A DNA stretch of 64,000 nt from Colius striatus (taxonomy: Eukaryota > Chordata > Aves > Coliiformes > Coliidae): contig NC_084781.1 in NCBI RefSeq assembly GCF_028858725.1, positions 2,178,513-2,242,512 of the forward strand, given 5' to 3'. The stretch's first letter is position 1, and every line of letters begins with the position of its first letter. The translations under genes and the position numbers were made by a program. Shown piece by piece: positions 8,861 to 20,700 of this stretch. The notes beneath the pieces were generated by a model. The model was not told where the DNA came from. It searched no databases and was given only the letters and a program-made list of their open reading frames with translations.

Positions 8861-10940
8861 TGCAGCCACCTTCCAGCAGCATCAGGCAGGAGAAGCATCC
8901 CCATGGGCTTCTCAGGGACCTGAGGAGGACAAAAGAGGCTTTTTCTCACCCAACCTAGAAGCAGCTCAAGCACTTTCCTCTCGGGATCTTGCACAAACAT
9001 CCCTGTGGCACGAGGGGTTTCTCTCGCTGGGGTTCATCCCCTTTTTTCCCTCAACCCCGCAAGAGGAAAAGCTGGGATCATTTACTTGCAGTTTTTAGGG
9101 GAGGAAACTGAGCTCTAACACCTCTGCAGCTCCCAACACCTTCACCAGCCAACTGAGAGGTTGGGATTGAAGCCAAACCCGCCCCTCCTGCTACGCTTTA
9201 ATTGCAAAACTAACTAAGGAGGGTGCTAGACGCAGACGGATGTGCCAGCTCGAGGTTATCATCCAGGGGCTGAAGGGGAAGCAAAATAGCACCATTTGGG
9301 GCTGCTTGGAAAGCTGCTCCAGCTCATACCGATTCCTTGACGTGGTCTTTCCTTCCCAAAAATAAACAGGAACTGTCTGGAAAGCCCCTGTGAGGGGAGG
9401 AGGAGAATCGCCCAGAGTAAATAAATCCACGGGGCTTGAGTTCATCCAGCTGCTCGTTGCCCCTGCTGCTGAGGGTGGTGAAGGATGAGGATGGAGCACG
9501 GGGGTCTCACAGGGGGGAGCCACATGGGGCTCCTTCCCCAATTCAGGGCATTTTTGGGACACCCTCCTCGTGCAGGAGCCACTGAGCCCCTCCCGGGGTG
9601 CAGCTTCCCCCTTCCCCCCGCAATGCCCCCCTGCACAATGGCTGATTTTAGTTAGAGAGTAAGGAAGAAACAAGGATCTTGGGTTTCTTTACAGCACAAA
9701 ACTAGAAGCTTCACATTTCTGCTTCTAGGGTTGGATTCTTTCCATTGCCCCAGCTGCTTTTGCCACAGCTTCCCCTGCCCACCGGCCTCGAAGCCTCTGC
9801 AAAGCGCCGCCGTCTCTTGTTTTGCCACCGTGGCTTCAGCAAGCCTCTGCCTGGCACAAGCAGGGAGGGAAGAAAGGCACTGCAGGCTGCCAGGCTACCT
9901 ACCTTCCTCTTCATAAATGTTATTAAGGTGATGAATTAAAGATGAGTTTTGTTTCAGGCGTTAACTTCAAAAAGAAATCACCAAGAGACCCCGTCGCGCT
10001 CGTGCTGCGGAACCGCTCGGCGCGTCCTGGACGCCACAGCTCGGCTCCCTTGGGCAAAGACAGGGAGGGACTGAGGCTTTCTGGGGCTTGGAAAGCAAAG
10101 CCACCTCTCTTCTGCCTTTTATTTTGGAGTGTATTTACACATTGTGTGTGATTCTGAGTCAGGGCTCCTTGGTGCTGGGGTATCTGTCACCTCCCAGCCT
10201 GCTGGCTCGGCCTCGTTAATGCTTCATGTGCTGAGATGGTATTTTGGGGCTGGAAGGAGCTGCCTGGTTCTTTCACTGTTCCCCATCTTGAAAGGAGAAA
10301 AGAATTCTCTCCAAAATGGGGGAAAAAAGCCCCCTCAACTCAGGTTTTTGGCTCTATTGCAGCTCTGCCTCACACTCAGCATCAACAAAGGCTCCATCTC
10401 ACAACTCGCCTCACTCAGCTGCCACAGGGCACCCGTGAGGATGGCAACGGCTCCTTCCCTGCTCCCAACCCTCTGGCTCATCCCAAATGCTCTTCCTCCT
10501 GCAAAGCAACTGGAAAACCACGTGAGAGTCTGTGCAAGAAAAGGAGAAGGGCTGAGGCAGCCTGAGGCAGTGGTTACTGGTGATGAAATACAGACCAGAT
10601 GAGAGGCTGCTGTCAGCAGAATGCATGGAACAAAAGGAGAGGAACAGGACTTGACCCCTTTGCTGCTGCTCCAAAACCTAACAACTGTTTTTCTTCCAAG
10701 AGGAAAGGTGTTGGAATGGACTGTGGGCTTCAGGCAGCCATCAGCACCAGGACTGTAGCACAGGGAGGTGAGGCCAGGCTTTCCTGCACATCCCTGTGGA
10801 GGGGAGGCTTGAATTTGCCTGTTCCTTGCTCCAAAGCCTCAGCTTTCCAGGCAATGGGGCTGTTCCCAACAACCCACAGGCCCTTCCCCAGCCTGTCACC
10901 AAAAAGGGGCAAAAGGAGAATTGATCAAGCCAGGAGTTTC

Positions 10941-11290
10941 TCAGAAAGCTTTATTGAAGTGAGGTGAAAACCAGAGCAGTAACAAACTAGTCTCTTGTGG
11001 CTAACGAAAACAAACCATCTCAGCTCAGTTTGATTCATTGAATCCAAGTGGATGGATTTCAACCTTCCCATTAAATGAGAAAAGAAGGAGGTGACAACAG
11101 TCTGAGGAGGCTTGAAACCCCCACCCCTGCAGAGGAAGGTGCTCGTGCTCAGTCCCAGCAGCTGAGAGATAACAGCACTGCCTGTGAGTGATGGGCTTCA
11201 CTTGCTCCACCAGCTCTTTTCTGAGCTCAGAAGACAAAAGTCTCTTCACTTCCCCTTCCTGGTTTCCTCTTCAAGAGCTTTGCAGGGGTG
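10941..11290 (-). other. TMEM218: TMEM218 3'UTR
   Basis: Runs from the stop codon (complement at 11291-11293) to the polyadenylation signal at 10950-10955. No repeats are visible. Confidence 0.7.
10950..10955 (-). terminator. TMEM218: Polyadenylation signal of TMEM218
   Basis: TTTATT on the plus strand is AATAAA on the minus strand, about 335 bp after the TMEM218 stop codon. Confidence 0.75.
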
Positions 11291-11437
11291 TCAGCTGCTG
11301 CTGCTGCTGCTGCGGAGGGGTTTGGCGTACACCGGCTCCATCAGGTGGTAGATGAGCAGCAGGAAGAGGCAGCCGAGGAAGAGCAGGCTCATCACAGCCA
11401 GCAGGATGAAGCGGGGGATCAGGAAGGTGTCCACGAG
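11291..11437 (-). CDS. TMEM218: TMEM218 coding exon 3 with poly-serine tail
   Basis: Acceptor CTGCAG on the minus strand, then 48 codons and TGA. The last six codons are all AGC (plus-strand GCT x6 at 11294-11311). Confidence 0.93.
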   Translation of the reverse strand, partial: LVDTFLIPRFILLAVMSLLFLGCLFLLLIYHLMEPVYAKPLRSSSSSS

Positions 11438-13859
11438 CTGCAGGCAAAGCAAAGAGACCACAACACACATTCCCAACCTCAGGCTGCTCCAGGAGCCTGT
11501 GGGGAGCACGTCACAGCCGAGGAGGAAAGCCTTTGGGGCTGCTCCCCAAGGATTCCTCCCCTGACACAAACGCTGTCTGTGTGGCAAATGACTGACAGAA
11601 GGATCCTTTTCCTCCTCCCAAAAAGCCACTCGTGGGAAAACCAACGTGAAGGAGCAGGGGGAGGGGAAGAAACAGGAGTCCCCAGAGCTGCCAAGGAACC
11701 ACACACACACAACTCTTCTTAGAAGGGAGATGGGGAGGAAAGCAACCCCCAAAGCAGAGAAATCACAGCAGCAAGGCAGGGACAGGATGAGAAGCCAACT
11801 GGCAGCAGGTTGCTTACCCCATCATCATCCTCCCAGCTCCTGAGACTCCCACCCCAGAGCTTCCCTGAGCCTGGCTCAGCTTTACAAACCGCATTAGCAC
11901 ACGGTGCTGCCGCAGGAAGAGTCTCCTGTGAGCCAGGCGCCGGCTCCTTCTGCACGCTGCGCTCTTTAATTAGCCAATTAGCAGAGTTCTGGGGCACAAA
12001 GCCCAGGTCATGTATTATTGATAGGCAGGGCAGGCCCAGTCCAGTTGAGGGCCTGAAAAAACCTCCCCATCCCATCAAGCTTTCCGGGTCTGTTGGCCTC
12101 CTGGGCACAAACACGAGCTCTGCTGCCCTTCATCTCGCCTCCAACCTTTACAAGAGCAGGTCCCATGCAAGGCAGAGGGGAAGAAATGAACCCTGCAAGT
12201 ACCTTTAGTAGGGATTTTACAGGGATCAAGAGCTAGAAGAGCAATAATTAATGTGCATTAATAATAGAACGGAAGCAATGGCACTTCAAATGCCACCAAA
12301 CTTTGTGTATTCAGAGCCCAAAGAGCGCTGGGGAAGCTCAGGATGGCGGCTCAGGCAGCGGTTGTGTGGTGGAGTGGGGTTGTGGGGGCAGGTTTGGGTA
12401 GTGGGGGGCTACAGGGCTGGCTTCTGGAAGCTTCCCCTGTATGTGATGGGGCCAGAGACAGCTGGCTCTGAGGTGGACCCATCAGCAATGGAGGTAATGG
12501 CTCTGGGATTGACAGGCTGGAGAAGGGGAAGAAGTTGCTGCACTGATGCAAAACTGCAGCAGAAGAAGGGAGTGAGAATGTGAGAGCAACACATCCACAG
12601 ACACCAAGATCAGTGGAGGAGGAGGAGGAGGAAGTGCCCAGGCACTGGAGCAGAGATTCCCTGTGGTACAGCCCATGGTGAGGCAGCTGTGCCCCTGCAC
12701 CCATGGAGATCCCCAGCAGAGCAGAGACCGGCCTGCAGCCCACGGACAACCCCACACCAGTGTGAGTGTGTGCCCCAAAGAGACTGGGACCCTGGGGGAA
12801 GCCCCTTGGGGCTGCTGCTGAGCCCATCCCATGAGCTAAAGACCCATCCCATGAGCTAAAGACTCATCTCTGGAGCCCAACTGTATGCCACAGAGCCCAT
12901 CCCTGAGCTAAAGGCCCATCCCCAGAGCCCATTCCTGGAGCCCTGCTGCACCTACAGAGCCCATCCCTGAAGCCCCCCTGCACCCATAGAGCCCATCCCT
13001 GACCTAAAGGCTCATCCCCAGAGCCCATCCCTGAGCTAAAGGCCGATCCCTGGAGTCCATTCCTGAGGTAAAGGCTCATCCCTGGAGACCCCTGAACCCA
13101 CAGAGCCCATCCCTGAGCTAAAGGCCCATCCCCAGAGCCCATTCCTGGAGCCCTGCTGCACCTACAGAGCCCATCCCTGACCTAAAGGCTCATCCCTGGA
13201 GCCCCGCTGCACCCATAGAGCCCATCCCTGACCTAAAGGCTCATCCCCAGAGCCCATTCCTGAGCTAAAGGCCCATCCCTGGAGCCCATCCCTGAGCTAA
13301 AGGCCCGTCCCTGGAGTCCTGCTGCACCTACAGAGCCCATCCCTGAGCTCAAGGCCCGTCCCTGGAGCCCATCCCTGAGCTAAAGGCTCATCCCCAGAGC
13401 CCCGCTGCACCCGGGGAGCCCATCCCTGAGCTCAAGGCCCGTCCCCGGCGCCTCTGGCCGGCAGCTGGGCCCTCCCCGGAGGCAGCAGCCGGCCAGCCGC
13501 GGGCCGGTTAGTCCGAGCAGGCCGCGGCCCGGGCTCACCTCGTCGCCGTGCGCGGCAGCGGGCGGGTGCTCCTCGTCCCGGGGGAACAGCAGCAGCGCGG
13601 CGCTGAGCAGCGCGGCCCCCAGCGCCACCGGCACCGTGGCGAACCTGCGGGGCGGGGCGGAGCGGCCTCAGCGCCGGGCCGGGCCGGGCCGGGCCGGGCC
13701 GAGCCGGGCCGGGCCAGGCAGCGCCTCCCTCCCCTCCCCGCGGCCCGCCGGCTCTCACCGCGCCCGGGCGGCCGCCCGCGAGGCCGCGCCGCACAGCAGC
13801 AGCGCCAGCGCCCACAGCAGCAGCAGCGCCCACACGCCCGGGCCCGCGCCCAGCGCCAT
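11291..13859 (-). CDS. TMEM218: TMEM218, transmembrane protein 218 (complete, 3 coding exons)
   Basis: TMEM218 is a small integral membrane protein of the ciliary transition zone, linked in mammals to ciliopathies. The exons, in transcript order, are 13759-13859, 13539-13644 and 11291-11437, spliced by consensus GT-AG sites with matching phases. They give 117 residues (family about 115). Residues 1-34 start MALGAGPGVWALLLLWALAL and form the first membrane helix. Residues 35-69 contain helix 2 and the characteristic LLLFPR. Residues 70-117 read LVDTFLIPRFILLAVMSLLF, a third hydrophobic span, and the family signature EPVYAKPL. The C-terminus is six serines encoded by six AGC codons, whereas the mammalian protein ends shortly after KPL. 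Start choice: the ATG at 13857-13859 is the first in the CpG-rich exon and gives the expected length. The gene converges on SLC37A2. Confidence 0.93.
11438..12837 (-). other. TMEM218 intron 2, unique part
   Basis: No gene or recognised mobile element was found. It contains a short GGAGGAGGAGGAGGAGG run near 12616-12632 and a GATTGACAGG (PBX/MEIS-like) motif near 12507. Confidence 0.6.
12838..13445. repeat. Minisatellite in TMEM218 intron 2
   Basis: About 600 bp built from alternating blocks of GAGCCCATCCCTGAGCTAAA, GGCYCATCCCYGGAGCCC and CTGCACCYAYA. Blocks are about 20-24 bp and combine into higher-order units; divergence is moderate. It ends about 95 bp before the TMEM218 exon 2 donor. Confidence 0.9.
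13539..13644 (-). CDS. TMEM218: TMEM218 coding exon 2
   Basis: Acceptor CCGCAG, donor GAG|GTGAGC on the minus strand. It encodes FATVPVALGAALLSAALLLF and PRDEEHPPAAAHGDE. A minisatellite in the following intron starts about 95 bp from this donor. Confidence 0.92.
13759..13859 (-). CDS. TMEM218: TMEM218 coding exon 1
   Basis: Thirty-three codons plus two bases, from the ATG to donor CG|GTGAGA (minus strand). It encodes the first membrane helix. GC-rich, inside the promoter CpG island. Confidence 0.92.
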
Positions 13860-13890
13860 CGCGCCGCCGCGGCAACCGCGCCGCGGGCAG

Positions 13891-13944
13891 CAGCCAATCC
13901 GCGCCTCCCGCCGTGCCGCAGCAGCCAATCCGCGCCTCCCGCCG
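13891..13944. repeat. Tandem duplication of a CCAAT promoter module
   Basis: CAGCCAATCCGCGCCTCCCG (extending to 23 bp) occurs at 13891-13913 and again, identical, at 13922-13944, period 31 bp, within 90 bp of the TMEM218 start codon. Confidence 0.92.
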
Positions 13945-14044
13945 CGCCGGCCGCGCTTCCCATTGGCCAAGGGGCGGGACCGCGGGGGGCGGTGCGGCGC
14001 TGGCGTCTGTGCGCGCAGGGACGGTCCCGCGCTGTCCCTGTCCC

Positions 14045-14670
14045 CAGATCCAGCCCCAGATCCATCCCCACCCCTGTGCTCAGCACAGCCGCAACGCCAG
14101 CCACAACCCCTGTGCTCAACACAGCCCCATCCCCATCCCCCTCTGCTCGACACAACCCCATCCCCAACCCCAACCCCAACCCCATTTCCATCTCCATCCC
14201 CATCCCCATCTCTATCCCCATCCCCATCCTCTTCCCCTCCCTCTGCTCGACACAACCCCATCCCCATCCCATCTCCATCCCCATCTCCATCCCCATCCCC
14301 ATCCCCATCCCCATCCCCATGCCTCTGCTCAACACAACCCCAACCCCATCTCCATCTCTATCCTGCTCCCCGTCCCTAACCCCATCCCCATCTCTCTCCC
14401 CGTCCCTAACTGCAACCCCATCCCTAAGATCATCCCCATCCCTGTCCCCATCTCTAACCCCATCCCTCTCCTCATCCCTCTCCCCATCCCTAGCCACATC
14501 CCTAACCCCATTCCCATCCCTAACCCCATCCCATCCCTAACCCCATCCACATCTCTAACCCTATCCTCCTTCCTATCTTCATCCCCATCCCTATCCCTAC
14601 CTCTGTTCCGATCCCCATCTCCATCTCCATCCCCATCCCCACCTCTCTCCCTATCCCTGCTCCTGCTCTC
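14045..14670. repeat. CCCCAT-type minisatellite upstream of TMEM218
   Basis: About 620 bp of imperfect hexamer-like repeats (CCCCATCCCCATCTC and CCCCAACC variants), C-rich on the plus strand. Long open frames across it are artefacts of the short period. Confidence 0.92.
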
Positions 14671-17364
14671 CCAGTGTTAGAGAGCTCACAGGACCCTCCT
14701 CCAGCCACTGCCCCTTGCACACTTTGAGCCTCCATCCTGGTCCTGGGAGGTGCTTCCAGAGGCACAGGAATTCCACACCCCCTCTCCAGCCAGTTGGTGC
14801 TCACCTTGCAGCAGGCAACACCCCCCAAACCTGAGACTGAGCTACTCACAGCCTCAAAACGTTTTAGGGCCAAAATCAGGCAGATTTGGTTAATACCAAC
14901 CTGGCTGGCTACTTGCACAGCTCTGGGACAGCCACATCAGGACTTTCTGCTGGCGCTCAGGGCTTGCCTACCACTTAACCTAAAAACAGCCTCACTCCAG
15001 CGTTGATGGATTCAGTCTTCTGGAAGCCTGACGACGCTTGGAGTGTCAAGTGCAGTGCTGCTTTCCCTCTCCTGTCACTCCTTTCAATGGGAGGAATAAA
15101 GTGGTGGTTTAATGATGCTGCTCAGCACCCACCTGCCTTTCCCTGCCATGGCATCGCCGGCGTGACGAACCATCCCCAGCACCTGCCTTTGCTTGGCACC
15201 CAGCAGGAATCGCCTGCCAACGTGTTCAAAGCGTCTGTTTGATAGCAAACTCCTTCCCCCAGCACCTCATGCCTTTAATCTCATCAGAGAGGCGTTCTGG
15301 GGGGGGGTCTTTTTGCCCTGCAAACCCCACATTGGCGATGCCCACGCTCTCCCAGCCCTTCCCTTCTGTTATCCCCTCTGTCTCCTGCTTCTATCAGCAA
15401 TCAGAAGTGATAAACTTGCTTGAGTTTTATAGGGCTGCAGTTCCCCAACACTCAAATACTAGAAGTTAAAAAAAAAAGAAGGAAGAAAGAGACATGGATG
15501 CAAGGAAGAAAATATTCTGCTCCTGATTTAAAGACTAGTGAATTGCTAAATGTTTTTATTAGCAGCAAATTTGCAGCTTGCTGGAACTAATTTCACGCCC
15601 GGTAGATATGGAGCTTAAGCTGGGGATGGCGTTAAATTACTCTCTTGTAAAGGTATTTAAGCCCTTAGGATGGGGGGATGTTGTTAGATCAGTGGGGGCC
15701 TGGCTAGGGACCCCCTTTTTGTGTTGGAGTGGCTTCTTGTGGCTCGGGATGGTGGTTGGCAAAAGTCAAACTCTTTGTGGTGTTGGTGTAAGTGGGTTAT
15801 TTCCCTCTTTAGCTGTGGTAGGAAACAGCATCTTCGTTTGCATACATTTGCCTACAGAGTGCAAACCATGGGGATGGTCTGGAGGCTCTGGGATGCTCGT
15901 TGGCATCATTTTAGGGGTGGTTTTGGTGTGTTTTGGTGACAAAGTTGGGTTGATTGAATTCTTTTCAAATGTATTGAACAGCTGAAGAAAAATGACTTCA
16001 TGGATCTGATTTTATCTATTTGATTACATTTAATTGGTTGTTTTGTAAACAAAATTATGATACCCCAAGTTTAATGGGTTGAGGAGATGGGTAAAGGTGG
16101 GTACAGCTGCATCCCTGAGTGCCACTCGCCCTCCATACCCATTATTTCCGTGTCATCTTTATTGACTGGAGGTTTCACACTTTGGAGGTGGTTTTCCAGC
16201 TTGAATCCCTCCATCCTCCTTCTGCAAAGCCTCCAGGAACCACCCAGCAAAGGGAAAATACCCCATTCCTGTTTTGGTTTGGCCGGATACAAACTGGGAC
16301 AGGTGCAGGAATGGAGTCAGAGGATGCAAAGCCTGAGAAAGCAAAGCGAAGGCATCCAGAGGATCCGATTACCCCTCTAAAAATACCTCCAGGAGGGGAG
16401 TGGTGGTAAACAAGAGCTGTTTCAAATCCCCTGGTCCACTTTCTACGATGGAAATACAGGAGGTTAAATAGTTCTCCTTGACTTCTCGAAGGACGTGGAT
16501 GGCTGGAGAAGTGTTAAAGCTGCCCTTTTCTGAAGAGAAATCACTAAGAAAAGAAAGTTAAAATAATAAGAGAGGGTTTGTAATGGCTCCAGTGGGGATT
16601 CAGCTCTCTCTTGCAGGAACCCACTTTGGATTATCTTTCTCTTGCTGATGGCGGAAATCAATCTGAATCGTCCTGACGGGAAATGAGGATGTTAAGAGTT
16701 CAAACAGAACAAATCCTGCAGCCTTCAAAAGAAGAAGAAGAAAATGGGATATGAAGTCACTTTTTTAATATGAAAAAAACCAACCAAGAGAAATCCCAGC
16801 CCAGCAAGAGGAGATGCCTCTAAAAGTCCTGAAAGGCTCTGGTTGGTGGGAGGTGGAGGAGGGAAAGCATTTCCAACCGAGGGCTTGGAGGAGGTGGTGC
16901 AAAACACACCCAAGTGGGAGCAAGTTGGTTGTTTTTATGGTTTTGTTGATTTTTGGTACCAAATGCAGTTTGAATTCAGGCTGGGAAATTTGTGCATCAG
17001 CTTTCTGTTTGATTCTTGGCTCTCTAAAGTTAGAGCCATTGCAGAATGACTTCCCTAAAAAGCCTACAAGGATAAAGGTCCTGCAGTTGTCTCCTGGGAA
17101 TGCTTAAATACCATCATAGCCACAGAAGCTGATGTTTCTCCATGAGGTCAAACCCCTGGGTGATATAATGACAAAATGTGATGCAGGAAGGAGGAGAAAA
17201 ACCACCTGAGAGACTTAAATTGGGTTGTACAGCCCTCCCTGCGTGCTGCAAGAGAAGAAGCAGAGGCAAAGCCAAAGGAAGGAGTGAAAGAACCAATGGA
17301 TGTAAGAAGATTGAGGGGGAAAAGAAAGGCAAGAAGAGGGTCTGGAGAGATGCTAACAATTATG
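14671..17364. other. Gene-free region upstream of TMEM218
   Basis: Mostly unique sequence with no recognised genes or mobile elements. AT-rich patches with TAATTG-type sites occur near 15530-15600 and 16010-16040. Confidence 0.6.
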
Positions 17365-17509
17365 ATTTCACAGAATCTTAAGGGTTGGAAGGGTCCTAGA
17401 AAGCTCATCCAGTGCAACCCCCCTGCCAGAACAGGACCACCTAGAGTAGGGCACACAAGAACTCACCCAGGTGGGTTTGGAATGTCCCCAGAGGAGACTC
17501 CACGACCAC
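17365..17509 (-). mobile_element. CR1 LINE 3' fragment, antisense
   Basis: TTTCACAGAATCTTAAGGGT, GGAAGGGTCC, CCAGTGCAACCCCCCTGCC and CACACAAGAACTCACCCAGG mark the complement of the CR1 3' end. Confidence 0.85.
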
Positions 17510-17548
17510 ATCCCCAACCCCATCTCCATCCCCATCCCCATCCCTCTG
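17510..17548. repeat. Short CCCATC array abutting CR1
   Basis: ATCCCCAACCCCATCTCCAT and further CCCATC units, the same motif as the large array at 14045-14670, here directly at the end of a CR1 fragment. Confidence 0.8.
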
Positions 17549-17619
17549 CTAAAGGTGCTAAAGGTGTTCCTAAAGGTGCTAAAGCCCATGGTAAGATGTT
17601 TTCCCAAGAAAGATCTTTG

Positions 17620-17735
17620 TCATAGAATCACAGAATGGTGGGGGTTGGAAGGGACCCTTAGAGATCATCTAGTCCAACCCCCCTGCTAAAGCAGATCCAC
17701 CTAGATCAGGTCACACAGGAACTCATCCAAGACAT
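17620..17735 (-). mobile_element. CR1 LINE 3' terminal fragment, antisense
   Basis: TCATAGAATCACAGAATGGT, GGTTGGAAGGGACCC, CTAGTCCAACCCCCCTGCTA and CACCTAGATCAGGTCACACA. This is little diverged from the CR1 end signature. It lies close to a second CR1 fragment in the same orientation (17365-17509). Confidence 0.9.
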
Positions 17736-20700
17736 ACTATTTCCCATCAATCTTATCCTTAGAAGAGTATCAATGTGGGACCTCCTCCTGTCATCACTCC
17801 TGGAAACCTCTCCTCTTTCCCCACACCAACTTCTTCCTCCTTCCAACCCAAGAGTATTTTCAGGTGAGCAACCGAGGAGTCATCAATAAACCCTTGACAC
17901 TTGGCTTTAAGTGGCTCATCATCATTAGTTCTTCTGGTATTCCTCCTAATGGCGTTAATCACCGGCCGCTCATTAGGCGTTAATGTGCCCGTAATATGCT
18001 CACCCGTAGTAATTCACTCACAGTCTCCTGGCTGGAAAGGGTCGATGGGCAACCCTCCATCCACAGTGGGATGTTGGGTGGCTGTGGGCAACCAACATCT
18101 GCTGAGATGGCCCAAATTTATCCCTGACACTTGGCTTTCTTTTGGCAGCTGAGCCTGTTTGCAGTTTTCATTATGGTTTTATCCTCCGCTCCTCTTTGCT
18201 CTCACCCTTTTTCATTTGACACGTATCGATTCTTTTCCCCCTCCTCTTGTTCCCTTGGCAGCAGCTTGGAAATGATGCAGCTATTGCTGTTGTTGTGTTT
18301 GGGGCTTGTTTTTTCCTTCCTTATTTGTGTGTGGCAGCAGGGAAATTAGCCATGGCAGGAACTGGAGCAGCAAGGTCAGAGCGCCGCGTGGCCCTTGGGA
18401 TCTTCCTTCAAAAGTCACAGTGTTGCCCTTAAGATCTCTTCTCCCCCAGCCCTAAGCCTGTGAGATGTGGCTTTTTTTATCCCAAAATTAAATTGTGGAT
18501 TTTCACACACCTCAGGGGCTTTGGTACAAAGGATGTTCTTGCATATCTGGCCATCACACCACTCATCCTACCATATGTAGACAACCCAAGGATCACCCGT
18601 GTCTCAGAGACCTCCCTGAGCTGCCACAGCCTCCTCCACCAACTATTTCTCCTCATCTCCAACCTGAGATTTTAATTGCTGGTGGACTGCATCCAAAAAA
18701 GAAAAGGGAGGTGATTCTTTCCTGCTCTGCTGTGACTTTGTGGTCCTTCCCTTGTGTTATTTCAGCCCTGAGGTTTTGGTCTTGGGCCTGGGGAGCTTTG
18801 GATGCTGAAGGCTGCACACAGCTTCTTCTGCTCTCCTTTTCCTGCAGAAGAGATGTTATGTAATGCTTTGGTCCATCAGCAAGTCTCTGAGATAACTCCA
18901 GCAGCCAAGGGCACGAATCATTTAGATGGTATTTAGGATGCTTCTGGGTAACTTGTGTGAGAAAAAAACCCCAACCCCATCGTATTAAAAAGGTTGATAA
19001 TCAAATGGCTTTGAGGGCTGTAATAGAAAAAAGCAGAATTCAATCCCTTCAAACTTTCCTAGATGTAATTTCAGGAGAGATCAAAGATGACACTAACCTA
19101 AAGCAAGTAAAGCTACTCAAAATTCCAAGTTTATAGTCCATCTGTCACTTTGCTTCAGGGAGCCTGTATTAAATTCATTGCTAAGTAAAACAAATAAGCC
19201 CAGGAGAAGCCGGCATCGAAATCTGCATTAAGAGAATTAACAGAGCTCTCTTGTTATGATGGCTGCTTCTCAATTTGCATCTTTAAAGAGTTGTGACCAT
19301 CTCTCTGCTTCTCCCTTCCCAAGCTGGGCTGGTCCATGCCGGTGGTTGGCGGGTGGGTGAAGGTTGAACTCCCCAGCGTGGACTGAACTGAAACGAGGAT
19401 GGCGAAGGGATGCTTGAAACCCAGCCAAGGGGAAGAAACATCTCAGCTGGAGCCAAAATGTAAAACAAGGCAGGGTTCAGCATCTCCACGTTGCTTTTGT
19501 CAGCTGCCTGGTGCCCAACCACCACAACTAACCATGTGAAAAAGAAGTGGCAGGGGGTTTATTGCTTTACCTGCCTCCTCACATCCATCACCACCAGTTA
19601 CTCGGGTTTTCATTTGAACGGTATTTGTACAAAGTGCAGTGTTGTGAGTCTCCTGATTCTTCCTCCCTCCCCTTGCTCCAGATCCCTCCAGTTTATCTCA
19701 ACCAGCTGATATCCCCTCTGGAAAAAACAGACTCCAAATCTTTGCCCAAGTGCTGGAGGTAAGTTGCTTTTAAACATTCAGATCCTTGCAAATATGCTCA
19801 GGTAAGGATCAGCCTGGCAGTAACTTGGCGTGGGAGAGCCTGAAGGAGCAGCCACTTATTACACCTTGGAATTAAACCTTTCAAAGCAGTCAAGTTGGCA
19901 GTAAAGGAGATTTTTTCCTAATAAATATATATATAGATATAACCTGCCATTGTTTTTTCTCCTACTGAAGGACCCCAAAGTGCTTTCCCAGCTCTGTGAG
20001 CCACCAGCCCTCACTCAGCTGGCACGTGGATTGGAGCAAACACATTTCTTTCAGGGATTTTCCCACTTGATCCTGGCTCTTTGGCAGAGGCAATGACAGG
20101 AAAGGGGGAAAAAAACCCATCCCTCTCCTTTCTTTTGGCTTTGGCTTTGCTTTATTATTGATCTGTCAGTCTAGCACAAGAAATAAACTTTAATCTTATT
20201 TAATCTCACGTGGAGAAACCTCTGGGAACATCGAGCCATCCTGGCATCGATCACTTATCCTTCATAGATCCTCTTTGTGCCTATGGATTATCGATAAAGC
20301 CTTTAATTATATCCTCCTGGGTATTTATCTATTAGCAGTCAAGTGTGTGGAGCTTTACTTTGCCCTTATTTGTGTGTCTGAGGCTAAAAACTCACTGGTG
20401 GCTTCCAAACCGACGCTGTCACCTGGGTGCTGTGAAGCTTTTTGGCTTCACCTTCTGGTTGTGCTCAGGAAAATCACATGCAGGAGTTAAATATAAAGGT
20501 ACTGAGGGAAGAGGAGTTGGCTTGTGGGTCACTGAAGCACCGTGAACTGGGGGAAATCAGCTTTAATCCAACTCCTTTATGAGCTGAATGGTTACAATTT
20601 AGGGAATCCCTGAACTTCAGGCAGGATTTGGTGCAGGAATCATTGGGTTCAGAAGGATGAGTGTTTGTATGTCAGGTCCCAGCTTAATCATGTTGCTTTT

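Larger units (their letters stand above)
7076..10940. other. Intergenic region between convergent SLC37A2 and TMEM218
   Basis: No gene was found. It holds one CR1 fragment (7189-7375), a small two-copy repeat of GGGCAATAYCCACCTCCCCA (7952-8002, period 28) and a CpG- and TAATTA-containing patch at 8630-8860. The two flanking genes end tail to tail here. Confidence 0.7.
13446..14040. promoter_or_regulatory. TMEM218: CpG island spanning TMEM218 exons 1-2 and promoter
   Basis: Dense CpG and GC content throughout. Upstream of the start codon lie CCAAT boxes at 13893-13897 and 13924-13928, an ATTGG at 13962-13966 and a GC box GGGGCGGGAC at 13971-13980. There is no TATA box. A GGCAAC (13871-13876) resembles one half of an RFX X-box, as might suit a ciliary gene, but the other half is not evident. 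Confidence 0.8.

Noticed and set aside
13535-14540. 320-330-residue open frames over the TMEM218 promoter
   Set aside because: They are explained by the CCCCAT array and stop-poor GC-rich sequence. They run across TMEM218 exons in the wrong frames.
17365-17735. A single longer CR1 element covering both fragments
   Set aside because: Both pieces contain the same 3' terminal region in the same orientation, so they are separate insertions or a duplication, not one element.
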